30,443 nt of DNA from CAITSH01 sp964385505 (GCA_964385505.1 CAYLPI010000031.1:1-30443), one strand, 5' to 3'. Positions 7,921 to 15,258 are shown, counted from the stretch's first letter. Notes: generated by a model from the letters alone, not told the origin. Made by a program: numbers and translations.

Positions 7921-8601
7921 TTACAGGTTCTTGCACAGCAGGTACTGGTTGGTGCCCGTTTCGGCATAGGCCGTCGCGGCAGTACCGACCGCAGGATTCG
8001 GAGCAGCCTGCAATTGGCCACGCAACTGTCCGGCACCCGGTGCACCGTCATCCATTTGCGTATCGACCGCGATCGCAATCTTGTCCGGCAGGTTGCTGGT
8101 GCAGACCATGTTTGAGGTAAAGCCAAGTCCCGTGGTCTGCACGCCAATCAGGCCGCCGGAGGCATTATTGGGTTGTTGCGTGGCGGTAATGCCGGTAGTG
8201 GCGCCGGCAACAAAGCCCGACAGGCGCAGGTGCAGCCAGAACAGACCGACTTCCGGACCTGCTGCAACAGGCACCACAGCGGCGGCGTTGTACATCTGGT
8301 TTGCAGCAAGGGTCCCCGGGCAGGCGCCGGTGCAAAAGACGCCGTTGCCATCACCGCCGAAGGCGGCGGCGCCCCAGCGGGCTACTGTGGCGGCGTTCTG
8401 CTCGTCCCCCGGCAGAGCGCGGTAGCGATCCTGATAGGAGTTCATGGCGGCGGTAATACCGTTGAAGTCGTTGATGATGTTCTTGATCTTGGCCTGGGTG
8501 ATCATTTCCTGACCCTTCAGGATGCCGCCCAGCAGCAGGCCAATGATGACCAGCACGATCGCTATTTCTACCAGCGTAAAGCCCGATTGTTTCGTTTTCA
8601 T
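7921..8601 (-). CDS. Type IV prepilin, copy 2 (promoter-proximal copy)
   Basis: A 226-residue prepilin with leader MKTKQSG; the mature protein is identical to copy 1. The ATG at 8601 is preceded by GGAG at 7 bases; the open frame extends to 8646 but the extra residues overlap the sigma-54 promoter candidate. Of 681 coding bases, 620 contiguous ones match copy 1 exactly. The last codons differ only silently (four third-base changes within about 33 bases), and the leader differs at residues 3-4. Only 66 bases separate its stop from the start of copy 1, so the two are probably cotranscribed. Confidence 0.93.
   Translation of the reverse strand: MKTKQSGFTLVEIAIVLVIIGLLLGGILKGQEMITQAKIKNIINDFNGITAAMNSYQDRYRALPGDEQNAATVARWGAAAFGGDGNGVFCTGACPGTLAANQMYNAAAVVPVAAGPEVGLFWLHLRLSGFVAGATTGITATQQPNNASGGLIGVQTTGLGFTSNMVCTSNLPDKIAIAVDTQMDDGAPGAGQLRGQLQAAPNPAVGTAATAYAETGTNQYLLCKNL
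7970..8589. repeat. Direct repeat unit 2 (620 bp, identical to 7223-7842)
   Basis: Lies inside pilin copy 2. Sharp identity borders, flanked on one side by silent differences and on the other by an altered leader, are what gene conversion between older duplicates would leave. Confidence 0.93.
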
Positions 8602-8641
8602 CAAAATCTCCAGCCCAAAGAGAATAGGGTTTCCCCACTCA

Positions 8642-8657
8642 TGCAATATCCGTTCCC
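8642..8657 (-). promoter_or_regulatory. Strong sigma-54 (-24/-12) promoter candidate for the pilin pair
   Basis: On the minus strand the site reads GGGAACGGATATTGCA. Aligned to the sigma-54 consensus TGGCACG-N4-TTGCW it keeps GG, ACG and TTGCA with exact GG-N10-GC spacing; only positions 1 and 4 differ. Transcription would begin near 8631, leaving about 30 bases of leader that includes the GGAG ribosome site of the pilin at 8601. Many pilA genes are sigma-54 dependent, and the window encodes a sigma-54 activator. Confidence 0.75.
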
Positions 8658-8670
8658 GGGTTTGAGCCTC

Positions 8671-8695
8671 AAAATGCGGACTCTAGAGGCATTTT
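8671..8695. promoter_or_regulatory. Inverted repeat upstream of the pilin promoter (possible operator)
   Basis: Arms AAAATGC and GCATTTT are separated by 11 bases that contain the perfect 8-base palindrome CTCTAGAG. It sits just upstream of the -24 element. Binding function is inferred only. Confidence 0.35.
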
Positions 8696-8718
8696 AGCGG
8701 CTATTGTGTTGAAAATCC

Positions 8719-8741
8719 GTCAGATACGTCGATTTTCTGAC
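8719..8741. promoter_or_regulatory. Inverted repeat, possible activator (UAS) site
   Basis: Arms GTCAGA and TCTGAC with an 11-base spacer, centred about 75 bases upstream of the pilin -24 element, a usual distance for binding by a sigma-54 activator. It also lies directly after the gene ending at 8745 and is followed on minus by TTTT, so a weak terminator is an alternative reading. Confidence 0.35.
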
Positions 8742-8744
8742 AAG

Positions 8745-9476
8745 TTACCTCGGGTTATTATTTTGTTTGTCTTTTTTCATCCGCCGCTCGATTTCCAGCA
8801 ATCGGCCGTTCAGAAAGTGCACTTCCCCGCGGTCTGTGATGCGTCCGCTGGCCAGCAGGCCGCCTATCATCACGCGGGCTGTTTCAAGCTCGTTCAAGTC
8901 TTCCAGGATGAAGATTTCCATTGTCGTCACCCACGGCGGGACGTCTTGGGCCATGGTGTATTTTTGCAGGGCTGCGGCGTACTTGCGGGCGAGGGGGATG
9001 TCTTTGAGGCGGTGTTTGGCGAGAAAGGTCGCGTGGGCGAGCCAGGGCCAGCGCCGGTTCGGATCAATCAGGTATTGCCGGTAAACAAAGTCGAGCATGC
9101 TGCGCTGCTTGGCCTCGTCGGCGACCTCGGCATAAATGCGGCTGGCGGCGAGCAGCGGATACTGCCCGCCGGGGTCAAGCTCAAGAATAAGTGCAAGCCA
9201 GTCTTGCAGGCGGGCGTAATCGAGTGCCTGGAATGAGATGCGTGTTCCGGACTGATAGTCGAAGGCCTGCAGTTGCAGCATCAACAGCTTTGCGATCGCA
9301 ATAGATTCACCCAGACCGGTCAGGCGCAGCGTGATCGCCGGTGGCGGCAAGGGCAGTTCCTCAGCGCGGGCGGCGGGAGCTTTTTGTGAGGTGCTCCAGA
9401 CCAGTTGCAGCGCCAGCCCCGCGGCCAGCAATGCAAGTACCGGCTTCGGTACATGCGACAAAGGCCGTTCGTTCAT
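8745..9476 (-). CDS. Unknown membrane-anchored periplasmic helical-repeat protein linked to the ABC permease
   Basis: I do not recognise a named family. The 243-residue product has one N-terminal hydrophobic segment (PKPVLALLAAGLALQLVW, about residues 10-27) and then a hydrophilic, mostly helical region with TPR-like spacing (DWLALILELDPGGQYPLLAASRIYAEV; RRWPWLAHATFLAKHRLKDIPLARKYAAAL), ending in a basic tail. It is probably anchored in the inner membrane and faces the periplasm. The ATG at 9476 lies 2 bases after the permease stop, so the two genes are coupled; the open frame upstream of 9476 is only antisense overlap with the permease. The context suggests an accessory subunit of the ABC exporter, but this is inference. 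Confidence 0.75.
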   Translation of the reverse strand: MNERPLSHVPKPVLALLAAGLALQLVWSTSQKAPAARAEELPLPPPAITLRLTGLGESIAIAKLLMLQLQAFDYQSGTRISFQALDYARLQDWLALILELDPGGQYPLLAASRIYAEVADEAKQRSMLDFVYRQYLIDPNRRWPWLAHATFLAKHRLKDIPLARKYAAALQKYTMAQDVPPWVTTMEIFILEDLNELETARVMIGGLLASGRITDRGEVHFLNGRLLEIERRMKKDKQNNNPR

Positions 9477-9478
9477 GC

Positions 9479-10294
9479 CTAGAAATTCTTGCGGTACAGG
9501 TCGAACAGCGCAGCGCCACAAAGCAAAGCCCCGTAAAGAACGGCGTCGAGCGCGGCAACGCTCAGCGCAGAGGCGTCTGGCGCGGCGTAAAGCAGCCATT
9601 CCGTGCGCGTGATGCGGTCGAGGTGGGGTAGCAGCAAGGCGAGGCCATCGACAAGCAGGCGCACCAACTCGTTGCCCAGCCCGCCGGCATTGTCCAGTGG
9701 TGCTGCGGCAATGATCTGAATCGTGCCGATACTGCGGCACAACACGTAAAAGCCCGCCGCGGCGGCAAGCGCCGAGGTGACCTGGTTGAGTGACATGACG
9801 CAGAACAGGCTCAGGGTTGTCATGATGAACAACTCGCAGGCGAGCGAGGCGATCCACGTGCACACCTGCAACCATGGGGCAAACAGGATCAATGGCAGCC
9901 CGAACAACATCGCCAGCAACAGTGCTGCGAGGCTGAAACCGGCGAGCTTGCCAAAAAAATAGCTGGCTCGTGGCAATGGCAATGCGAGAATGAGCTCAAG
10001 GCCCTTGTCGTTGGCTTCGCGCACCATGCTGGTAACGACGAAAGACACGATGATGAACACCGCGCTCAGTCGCAGGATGGCGGCGAGGATCGCGGACTGG
10101 ATCTGGCTCGATTCGGTCAACGCCACCGCCTGCAGGAAGCCGGCGATGACAAGGCTGGCCGTCATGACCGCGCCGACAAGCCATAGCAGGCGGTTGCGCA
10201 GGGCCTCGACGACGGTGTATCGGGCGATGATACTGACGGCGTTAAACGGCGCGAAAGCCGGTGGTTCGGAGTGTGGTGTCAGCGGGGTCATCAT
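9479..10294 (-). CDS. ABC-2-type transporter permease
   Basis: Inner-membrane protein of about 271 residues with six hydrophobic segments and the ABC-2 pattern of a cytoplasmic N-terminus (VVEALRNRLLWLVGAV), followed by REANDKGLELILALPLPRASYFFGK, the conserved loop between segments 2 and 3 in this permease class. No ATPase is adjacent; the best partner in the window is the ATPase at 27210-27932. Start choice is uncertain: ATG at 10294 or 10291, or TTG at 10306. It is transcribed away from the histidine kinase gene, with a sigma-54-like site about 60 bases upstream. The substrate is unknown. Confidence 0.85.
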   Translation of the reverse strand: MMTPLTPHSEPPAFAPFNAVSIIARYTVVEALRNRLLWLVGAVMTASLVIAGFLQAVALTESSQIQSAILAAILRLSAVFIIVSFVVTSMVREANDKGLELILALPLPRASYFFGKLAGFSLAALLLAMLFGLPLILFAPWLQVCTWIASLACELFIMTTLSLFCVMSLNQVTSALAAAAGFYVLCRSIGTIQIIAAAPLDNAGGLGNELVRLLVDGLALLLPHLDRITRTEWLLYAAPDASALSVAALDAVLYGALLCGAALFDLYRKNF

Positions 10295-10308
10295 CGGGAA
10301 CGGCAAGG

Positions 10309-10324
10309 TGGCATAAATCCTGCC
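10309..10324 (+). promoter_or_regulatory. Sigma-54-like promoter candidate for the histidine kinase gene
   Basis: Reads TGGCATAAATCCTGCC: the -24 part TGGCA is intact, the -12 part keeps TGC, and the GG-N10-GC spacing is exact. The predicted start near 10335 leaves about 43 bases before the kinase ATG. Confidence 0.5.
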
Positions 10325-10354
10325 TCAGCTAGGTTAAATCGCGTGACCCTCCGG

Positions 10355-10370
10355 AGCAAGCGTTTCGCCA
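10355..10370 (-). promoter_or_regulatory. Sigma-54-like promoter candidate for the ABC permease operon
   Basis: On minus it reads TGGCGAAACGCTTGCT: TGGC and TTGCT match consensus with exact GG-N10-GC spacing. The predicted start is near 10344, about 50 bases before the permease ATG. It faces the plus-strand candidate within the same short intergenic region. Confidence 0.55.
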
Positions 10371-10377
10371 TAAATTC

Positions 10378-12090
10378 ATGCAAATAACCACTTTTTTTCT
10401 GCAGTCCCAGTCGGCAGCCTTGCGCAATTGGCGGATTTTTTTCATCGCCATGCTGGTGCTGTTTCATTTGGCCGTGGTGGTGGGGCCGGAGAACTTTCTT
10501 GCCCGCGTGTTGATGCTGGCGCATTTTGGTCTGTTCATCATGTGGCAGCCGTTCATGCGCGGCGACCAGCGCATGTCGACCGGACAGACCCTGGGCATCG
10601 TGTTTGTCGCGATCCTGGTTCTGCTCACATTCAACTGGTGGTTGCTGGGGCTTTGGGCGAGTGTTCTGGCGGGCATTGTCGGTGGCAAGGTGTTTTTGTT
10701 TCAGGCCCCGTGGTTGCGTCGCTTTTACTTTGTCGTGCTGCTCTACTTTGTATCGCTACTGCTGGTCTGGATCGTCCCCAACAGTTTCATGGGCATCGGC
10801 GTACCCGGCGAAATCACCCTGTTTGCGCGCTACGGCCTGCCCCTGCTGTTCATTCCGATGGCCTTGTTTCCGGTTGAGAGGGACAGCGCGGAGACACCGC
10901 AGATCGTCGATTTTCTTTACGCGACGCTGTTGTTCCTGCTGCTGGTGGTTCTGGTGCTGGGCAGTTTTGCCTTCATGAGCGTGGCGCGGCTGCAGTATGT
11001 GCTGGCGCTGGCATACACCTTGATCATCATAGCCGGTGTGCTGCTCGCTTTGTCGCTCGCATGGAACCCGCGGGGAGGATTCGGTGGGTTGTCGATGTTC
11101 TTTTCGCGCTATCTGTTGTCGATCGGGTTGCCGTTTGAGCAGTGGCTCTACTTTTTGGCCGAATTGTCACAATGTGAGGCGCGCGCCGAACAATTCCTCA
11201 AACAGGCATGTGTGGGTTTGCAGAAATTGCCCTGGGTCACGGGTGGCAAATGGCGTGCCGGGGAGGACTCAGGCGAGTTCGGCCATGTGACACAGCACTC
11301 GGCGGAGTTTTCGAACGAGCAGTTCTATGTCCTGGTCTATAGTCGCCACCCGCTCAGTCCCTCGCTGATCTGGCATTTCCATTTGCTTGGGCAGTTGCTC
11401 GGCGAGTTCTATATCGCCAAATTGCGGGAAATGAAACTGCAGCAGCAAACCTACGTCCAGGCGGTTCACGAGACCGGCGCGCGCATGACCCATGACGTGA
11501 AGAACCTGCTGCAGTCGCTGAACGTGCTCACCTCTGCCGCCGAGAGCAGCGCCGGCCATGACCCGGCGGAGTTACAGGCTTTGATGCGCCGCCAGTTGCC
11601 GGCAATTTCGCAGCGACTGCAGGCCACCATAGACAAGTTGCGTCGCCCTGAAAGCGAGAGCGGCAGGTTTATCCGGGCCGACGTCTGGTGGGAAGATATC
11701 AAGCGCAGCTACGCTACACAGCCGGTCCATTTCGAGGACGGGCAGACGGCCGAAACGGTTTTGCTGCCGAAGGAGTTGTTCGACAGCGTGGCGGACAATC
11801 TGATCCAGAATGCCCTGCGCAAAATGCGCATGGATGCCGGTGTACAGATCACGGTGAAGTTCGGTTACGGTGATGCCATTGAGCTTTCCGTATCCGATAC
11901 CGGGCGCATGGTTGCGCCCGAGGTGTTGCGCGGACTGTTGCGCGGCCCGGTGCCTTCGGCATCAGGCTATGGCATCGGCTTGTACCAGGCGGCACGACAC
12001 GCCGAAATCTCGGGCTTCTCGCTGCAGTTGGCCGATAACGAGGAAGGCTATGTGCGTTTCATGTTGCGCGGGGACGTACGCCGCGGCTGA
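10378..12090 (+). CDS. Membrane sensor histidine kinase (PrsK-like layout)
   Basis: Sensor kinase of 570 residues. About eight hydrophobic segments fill residues 19-230, then a GAF-like region (about 255-350), then the kinase core. The phospho-acceptor motif is MTHDVKNLLQSL with His372, the N-box is DNLIQNAL (Asn474), and the ATP lid has DTG (507-509) and GYGIGLY (530). The HD-x-KN form of the H-box and the membrane-GAF-kinase order recall PrsK of PEP-CTERM systems, but no PEP-CTERM genes are seen here. No response regulator is adjacent; the likely partner is the sigma-54 activator at 25752-27194. It is divergent from the ABC permease. The ligand is unknown. Confidence 0.88.
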   Translation: MQITTFFLQSQSAALRNWRIFFIAMLVLFHLAVVVGPENFLARVLMLAHFGLFIMWQPFMRGDQRMSTGQTLGIVFVAILVLLTFNWWLLGLWASVLAGIVGGKVFLFQAPWLRRFYFVVLLYFVSLLLVWIVPNSFMGIGVPGEITLFARYGLPLLFIPMALFPVERDSAETPQIVDFLYATLLFLLLVVLVLGSFAFMSVARLQYVLALAYTLIIIAGVLLALSLAWNPRGGFGGLSMFFSRYLLSIGLPFEQWLYFLAELSQCEARAEQFLKQACVGLQKLPWVTGGKWRAGEDSGEFGHVTQHSAEFSNEQFYVLVYSRHPLSPSLIWHFHLLGQLLGEFYIAKLREMKLQQQTYVQAVHETGARMTHDVKNLLQSLNVLTSAAESSAGHDPAELQALMRRQLPAISQRLQATIDKLRRPESESGRFIRADVWWEDIKRSYATQPVHFEDGQTAETVLLPKELFDSVADNLIQNALRKMRMDAGVQITVKFGYGDAIELSVSDTGRMVAPEVLRGLLRGPVPSASGYGIGLYQAARHAEISGFSLQLADNEEGYVRFMLRGDVRRG

Positions 12091-12113
12091 AGCCCGGGAT
12101 TCGTGTGCCCTGA

Positions 12114-12614
12114 TCAGGCGGCTTTGCGCTGCCTGAACGCAAGCCACAGAACGGCGGTGTTAATGGCCAGCAAAAACACCTCCAGCAGCAGCAGCGGTAC
12201 GTAAATGCTGCGCCTTGCCTTGTCCCCGAATATGAAATAGAAACCGTCAAACGCGGGAAGGCTGTGCCGCTGCAGCGAGGAATAGTTTTCAAACGGGACC
12301 AGGCTGAGCAGCAAGGCGAGGTTGACCGCGGCGAACACCAGCACACCGCTGCGCGCAGGCATCCGCAACGGACCGACCGCCCCATCGCGCAGGCAGAGCC
12401 ATCCTGCGGCCGTATTGATCAACACCCACATCACCTCCATGTACAAGAGGTTGGAATTGACCTGCTTGTTGTACTGCCGGTCCAGTATGAAATAAAAGGC
12501 GTCGAAGCTGGGGCCGCCGCGGGTGATCGAAATTGCGTCATACGGCAGGAAGGCGAGCATCAGCGCGAGATTGCCTGCGGCTACTGCGATCAGGATGGTT
12601 TGGTTGCGGTTCAT
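12114..12614 (-). CDS. Small membrane protein of unknown function with an internal duplication
   Basis: Unrecognised 166-residue protein with four hydrophobic segments. Residues 15-76 and 98-161 are two copies of one unit: each begins NLAL-L, has a P-F/Y turn, an AFD/FD-FYFI loop, then LEV or MEV, and ends INTA--WL--R. This gives two two-helix halves with matching periplasmic or cytoplasmic loops. The ATG at 12614 is clear. It lies 101 bases downstream of a prepilin gene on the same strand and is convergent with the kinase gene, 23 bases away. A role with the pilus or as a sensor accessory is possible but unsupported. Confidence 0.75.
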   Translation of the reverse strand: MNRNQTILIAVAAGNLALMLAFLPYDAISITRGGPSFDAFYFILDRQYNKQVNSNLLYMEVMWVLINTAAGWLCLRDGAVGPLRMPARSGVLVFAAVNLALLLSLVPFENYSSLQRHSLPAFDGFYFIFGDKARRSIYVPLLLLEVFLLAINTAVLWLAFRQRKAA

Positions 12615-12655
12615 CGGCGGTCTGGATATTTATGGTTTTATCGGGCGGCACTTTC

Positions 12656-12690
12656 CGGATGGCGGCGCCGTTTTGCAGCAACGCCATCCG
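12656..12690. repeat. Inverted repeat between prepilin and duplicated membrane protein genes
   Basis: Arms CGGATGGCG and CGCCATCCG are 9 bases each with a 17-base spacer. No T-run follows on either strand, so a classical terminator is unlikely; an RNA processing hairpin or protein site is possible. Confidence 0.45.
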
Positions 12691-12715
12691 CTAAAAACAG
12701 GCCAATGGATTCGAG

Positions 12716-13492
12716 TCAGAGTGTTCCGGCCGCGGCCATCCGGTTGTAGAGCACGCTGGGCGAAAGCCAGGTCAAAATATCATCAAAAACAATATCGCCG
12801 GCAGTGGTAAAGGTGGGCTCATGGTAAACAAAATCCCGCGTCGTATCCGCGACCAACGGCGCTATCGAATATATCTTGTTGTTCTTGTTCTCGTCGGTGC
12901 CGCCGGAAATACCCTGAACCAACTGCACGCCGTTCTTGCCGGCGGAAAAGATCACTGCGGCCGGCGCCGAGGCGGTCACGGTAGTGCATGCCGCAGTGGC
13001 GCATACGCGCAGGTTGGGGGTCATGGAGGTAAAGCCGTTGCGGATATTCGTGCTTGCGGCGGTGGAATTGGTGAATGCCTCGGAATTGACGTTGGTCACG
13101 ACGTAGCGAACGCGGTTGCCCCACGCGTCAACCAGGTAGCCCTGCGGGTCCGTTGGTGACAGTCCCAGCGTCGCAGAGGGCAAATAGCCCGCCAGTGGCG
13201 CCGTGCAGGGCGAGTTCCCGATCGTCCCGGTGTAGGACTCGATGCCGTTACTGGCGCTGCTTGCCGGACAGGGCAGACGTCCATTGGCGATGGCGAAACC
13301 GACCAGGGCATCGCGCGCCTGTTCCATGGTGCGCCGGGTGTCGGATATTGCGCGTTGCTGTATCTGCACCGACAGCGTCGTGACGATACCCCCGAGCAAC
13401 AGACCGACAATCGCCAGCGCGATGGCCATCTCGGCCAGGGTAAATCCGCGTTGCAGCAAGTCACCATCCAGGCTTGACTTCACGGTATCCAT
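12716..13492 (-). CDS. Prepilin-like protein of the MSHA-type cluster
   Basis: A 258-residue prepilin-type protein. A 16-residue leader ends in QRG and is followed by FTLAEMAIALAIVGLLLGGI, with the usual Glu5 for cleavage, methylation and assembly. The body carries a QARDALVGFAIANGRLPCP block and a GYLVDAWGNRVRYVV block, both shared with the larger neighbour upstream, plus a C-A-C pair. The ATG at 13492 overlaps the end of the upstream gene by 13 bases, which indicates coupling. It is probably a minor or alternative pilin of the same fibre; MshO- or MshD-like roles cannot be separated by eye. Confidence 0.85.
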   Translation of the reverse strand: MDTVKSSLDGDLLQRGFTLAEMAIALAIVGLLLGGIVTTLSVQIQQRAISDTRRTMEQARDALVGFAIANGRLPCPASSASNGIESYTGTIGNSPCTAPLAGYLPSATLGLSPTDPQGYLVDAWGNRVRYVVTNVNSEAFTNSTAASTNIRNGFTSMTPNLRVCATAACTTVTASAPAAVIFSAGKNGVQLVQGISGGTDENKNNKIYSIAPLVADTTRDFVYHEPTFTTAGDIVFDDILTWLSPSVLYNRMAAAGTL

Positions 13493-15258
13493 TCGACGAC
13501 CTTGTCGTTGAATGTCGCGCTGCGCAGATTGCGTTCGTAAGCGAAGTCTGGTGTGCTCTGGTTGTTGCCCGACTCGAAGTAATTTGCCAGATTTGCCCTC
13601 TGCGCCGTGGTGCTGCGCAGTTGGGCGCCGATAGCGCGTCCTGCCAGAACCAGAACGACGTTATTGGTCGTGGTGGTCGAGGTCGGGGTGATGCCAAGCG
13701 ACAGGCAATTGGCGCTGCAAGTGGCGGGGAAGCCCGCCGTGCCGGAGCCGGGGATCGTATCCGGCGACAATGCGTAGTAAGTGAGCTTGTGCCATTCGTT
13801 GTCGATAAACCACTTGACGTCGGATTGATAGGTGGTGAGGTCGTAGGGCGGCGCGCTGGCGCTGACGGTGGCGCCCCAGCGATCGAGGCGCAGCGTGCGC
13901 GTCACCGTATTTGGCGTGGCGCCGTTACCGCAATTCTGGCTTGGCAGGCGCGCATTCGCATAGACCACGGTATCCCTGCCATCTGACCCGAGGGTGTGCG
14001 TTACCGAGGTCGCCGGGGTGGCGCTGCTCAGGGCCCCGCTTGAAATCGTCATCGGATTGGTGCCGGCGTCCCATTGGTCGGTATAGAAGGAATTGCCGAC
14101 ATTGTTCAGTCGCGCCGTGACGGTGAGGAGCACCCGCCCGGTCCCGTGCGGACTTGATTGGGTTCGCCCGCAAAAGGTCACAACGCAGACCAATTGGGTG
14201 GAAGAACTCGATGAGCAGGAACTGCCCGGGGCCAGATAGCCATTGGTGCTGCTGAGCAAAGGCGCCGGACTGGAGGTCTCCCAGGTGACATTAGCCAGGT
14301 TTGCGGTGACCGGCAAAAGTCCGTAGCGCGTGCCGGTCGAGCCAAGGTAATCACTGATTCCATCCGGGTCGGCGAAAGGCACGGCATAGGGGTACGTACC
14401 CCACGCCGTGCGGTAATTCTGGATGATCTGCTTTACCGAAAGCGTGGAACTCGGCTCGGTTTCCAGACGTCGGGCAACCGCCGCTTCGACCGTGTTGAAC
14501 AGGTCCTCATGACTGATGGCAAGGATCCTGTCGTTACACAGGCTCGCCGCTGCGCTGATCAGGCATTGCCCCTGCGGGAACGCAGTCGTGGCGCGCGGCC
14601 GTACGAATACATCGTCATTGTTGGCGCCGCTGTCGAGCGCGTAATTATTCTTGCCTTCAAGGTAATTCGACACCAGTAGATTCCCGCCGCCGCCGGCAAC
14701 GCGGTTCTGGCCGCTGATCGCCGGACCTGGTGCGATAACCACGGCCACCAAAGCCGAGGCCACCGCGACGCCGTCCACATCGTCGCTCACTTGCAATGTG
14801 CCTGACGTGTTGCTGTTCAGAACACGGACCCCGGGGTCATAGCGCAGGTTGTCAGAAACCGCGTACCAGAGTCGCTCGCCGCTGGAATCCCGTAAATCGG
14901 CGAGACCGATGGTTTTCCAGGGCAATCTGCCGACCCTGCGGTTGGCTGTGGTGCACGTTATGTCGCCGCTGTCGTCGCCTTGCGTACCCTCGTTGACATG
15001 TCCCGGTGTATGCAGGTCCGGGCATGGCAGCGCGCCGGGGCGGCTGAGGCTGAGCGCGGCGTGGCCGATCAGGGCCTGCTTTGCCTGGTCAAGTGTGTCG
15101 CGCGTGTAGGAGTCCGCCCCCAGCGTCTGCGAGATCGAGTTCATCTGGTTGACCAGCAGGTAAGCGGTGCCAAGCGAAATGATCGTCAGCAGCACGATCA
15201 AAGCCAGTCCCGACTGGCCGCTCGGCGAACTCCGGGGGAGCCTGCTGCCGCGTTTCAA
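13480..15258 (-). CDS. Large GspK/PilX-like minor pilin, probable tip subunit
   Basis: About 592 residues. A basic leader ending in GQSG is followed by LALIVLLTIISLGTAYLLV, a pilin-type hydrophobic helix that lacks Glu5, as in GspK pseudopilins. Next comes QAKQALIGHAAL, a LPCPD motif and GERLWYAVSDN, homologous to blocks in the smaller prepilin that follows. The rest is Ser/Thr/Asn-rich with scattered cysteine pairs, suggesting an exported beta-rich head. I place the start at a TTG (15258) just after the mshK stop, because GAGG lies 7 bases upstream; earlier in-frame starts would overlap mshK by up to 86 bases. A large Glu5-less pilin fits a fibre-initiating tip; this is inference. Confidence 0.75.
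   Translation of the reverse strand: MKRGSRLPRSSPSGQSGLALIVLLTIISLGTAYLLVNQMNSISQTLGADSYTRDTLDQAKQALIGHAALSLSRPGALPCPDLHTPGHVNEGTQGDDSGDITCTTANRRVGRLPWKTIGLADLRDSSGERLWYAVSDNLRYDPGVRVLNSNTSGTLQVSDDVDGVAVASALVAVVIAPGPAISGQNRVAGGGGNLLVSNYLEGKNNYALDSGANNDDVFVRPRATTAFPQGQCLISAAASLCNDRILAISHEDLFNTVEAAVARRLETEPSSTLSVKQIIQNYRTAWGTYPYAVPFADPDGISDYLGSTGTRYGLLPVTANLANVTWETSSPAPLLSSTNGYLAPGSSCSSSSSTQLVCVVTFCGRTQSSPHGTGRVLLTVTARLNNVGNSFYTDQWDAGTNPMTISSGALSSATPATSVTHTLGSDGRDTVVYANARLPSQNCGNGATPNTVTRTLRLDRWGATVSASAPPYDLTTYQSDVKWFIDNEWHKLTYYALSPDTIPGSGTAGFPATCSANCLSLGITPTSTTTTNNVVLVLAGRAIGAQLRSTTAQRANLANYFESGNNQSTPDFAYERNLRSATFNDKVVEWIP

Noticed and set aside
8719..8741. GTCAGA/TCTGAC repeat as a firm terminator for the helper-protein gene
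   Set aside because: A 6-bp stem with an 11-base loop and only four T residues is too weak; an operator role is at least as likely, so it is listed as a possible site only.
9477..9875. Upstream extension of the gene ending at 8745
   Set aside because: It overlaps the ABC permease gene entirely, has arginine- and alanine-rich shadow-frame composition, and no start with a ribosome site.
12656..12690. Nine-base inverted repeat as a rho-independent terminator of the pilin cluster
   Set aside because: The 17-base spacer is long and neither strand has a T-run after it. It is listed as a repeat only.
12692..12707. GG-N10-GC site upstream of the duplicated membrane protein gene
   Set aside because: Only TGGC and GC match and the -12 part is TAGCG; chance matches of this quality are common in GC-rich DNA.
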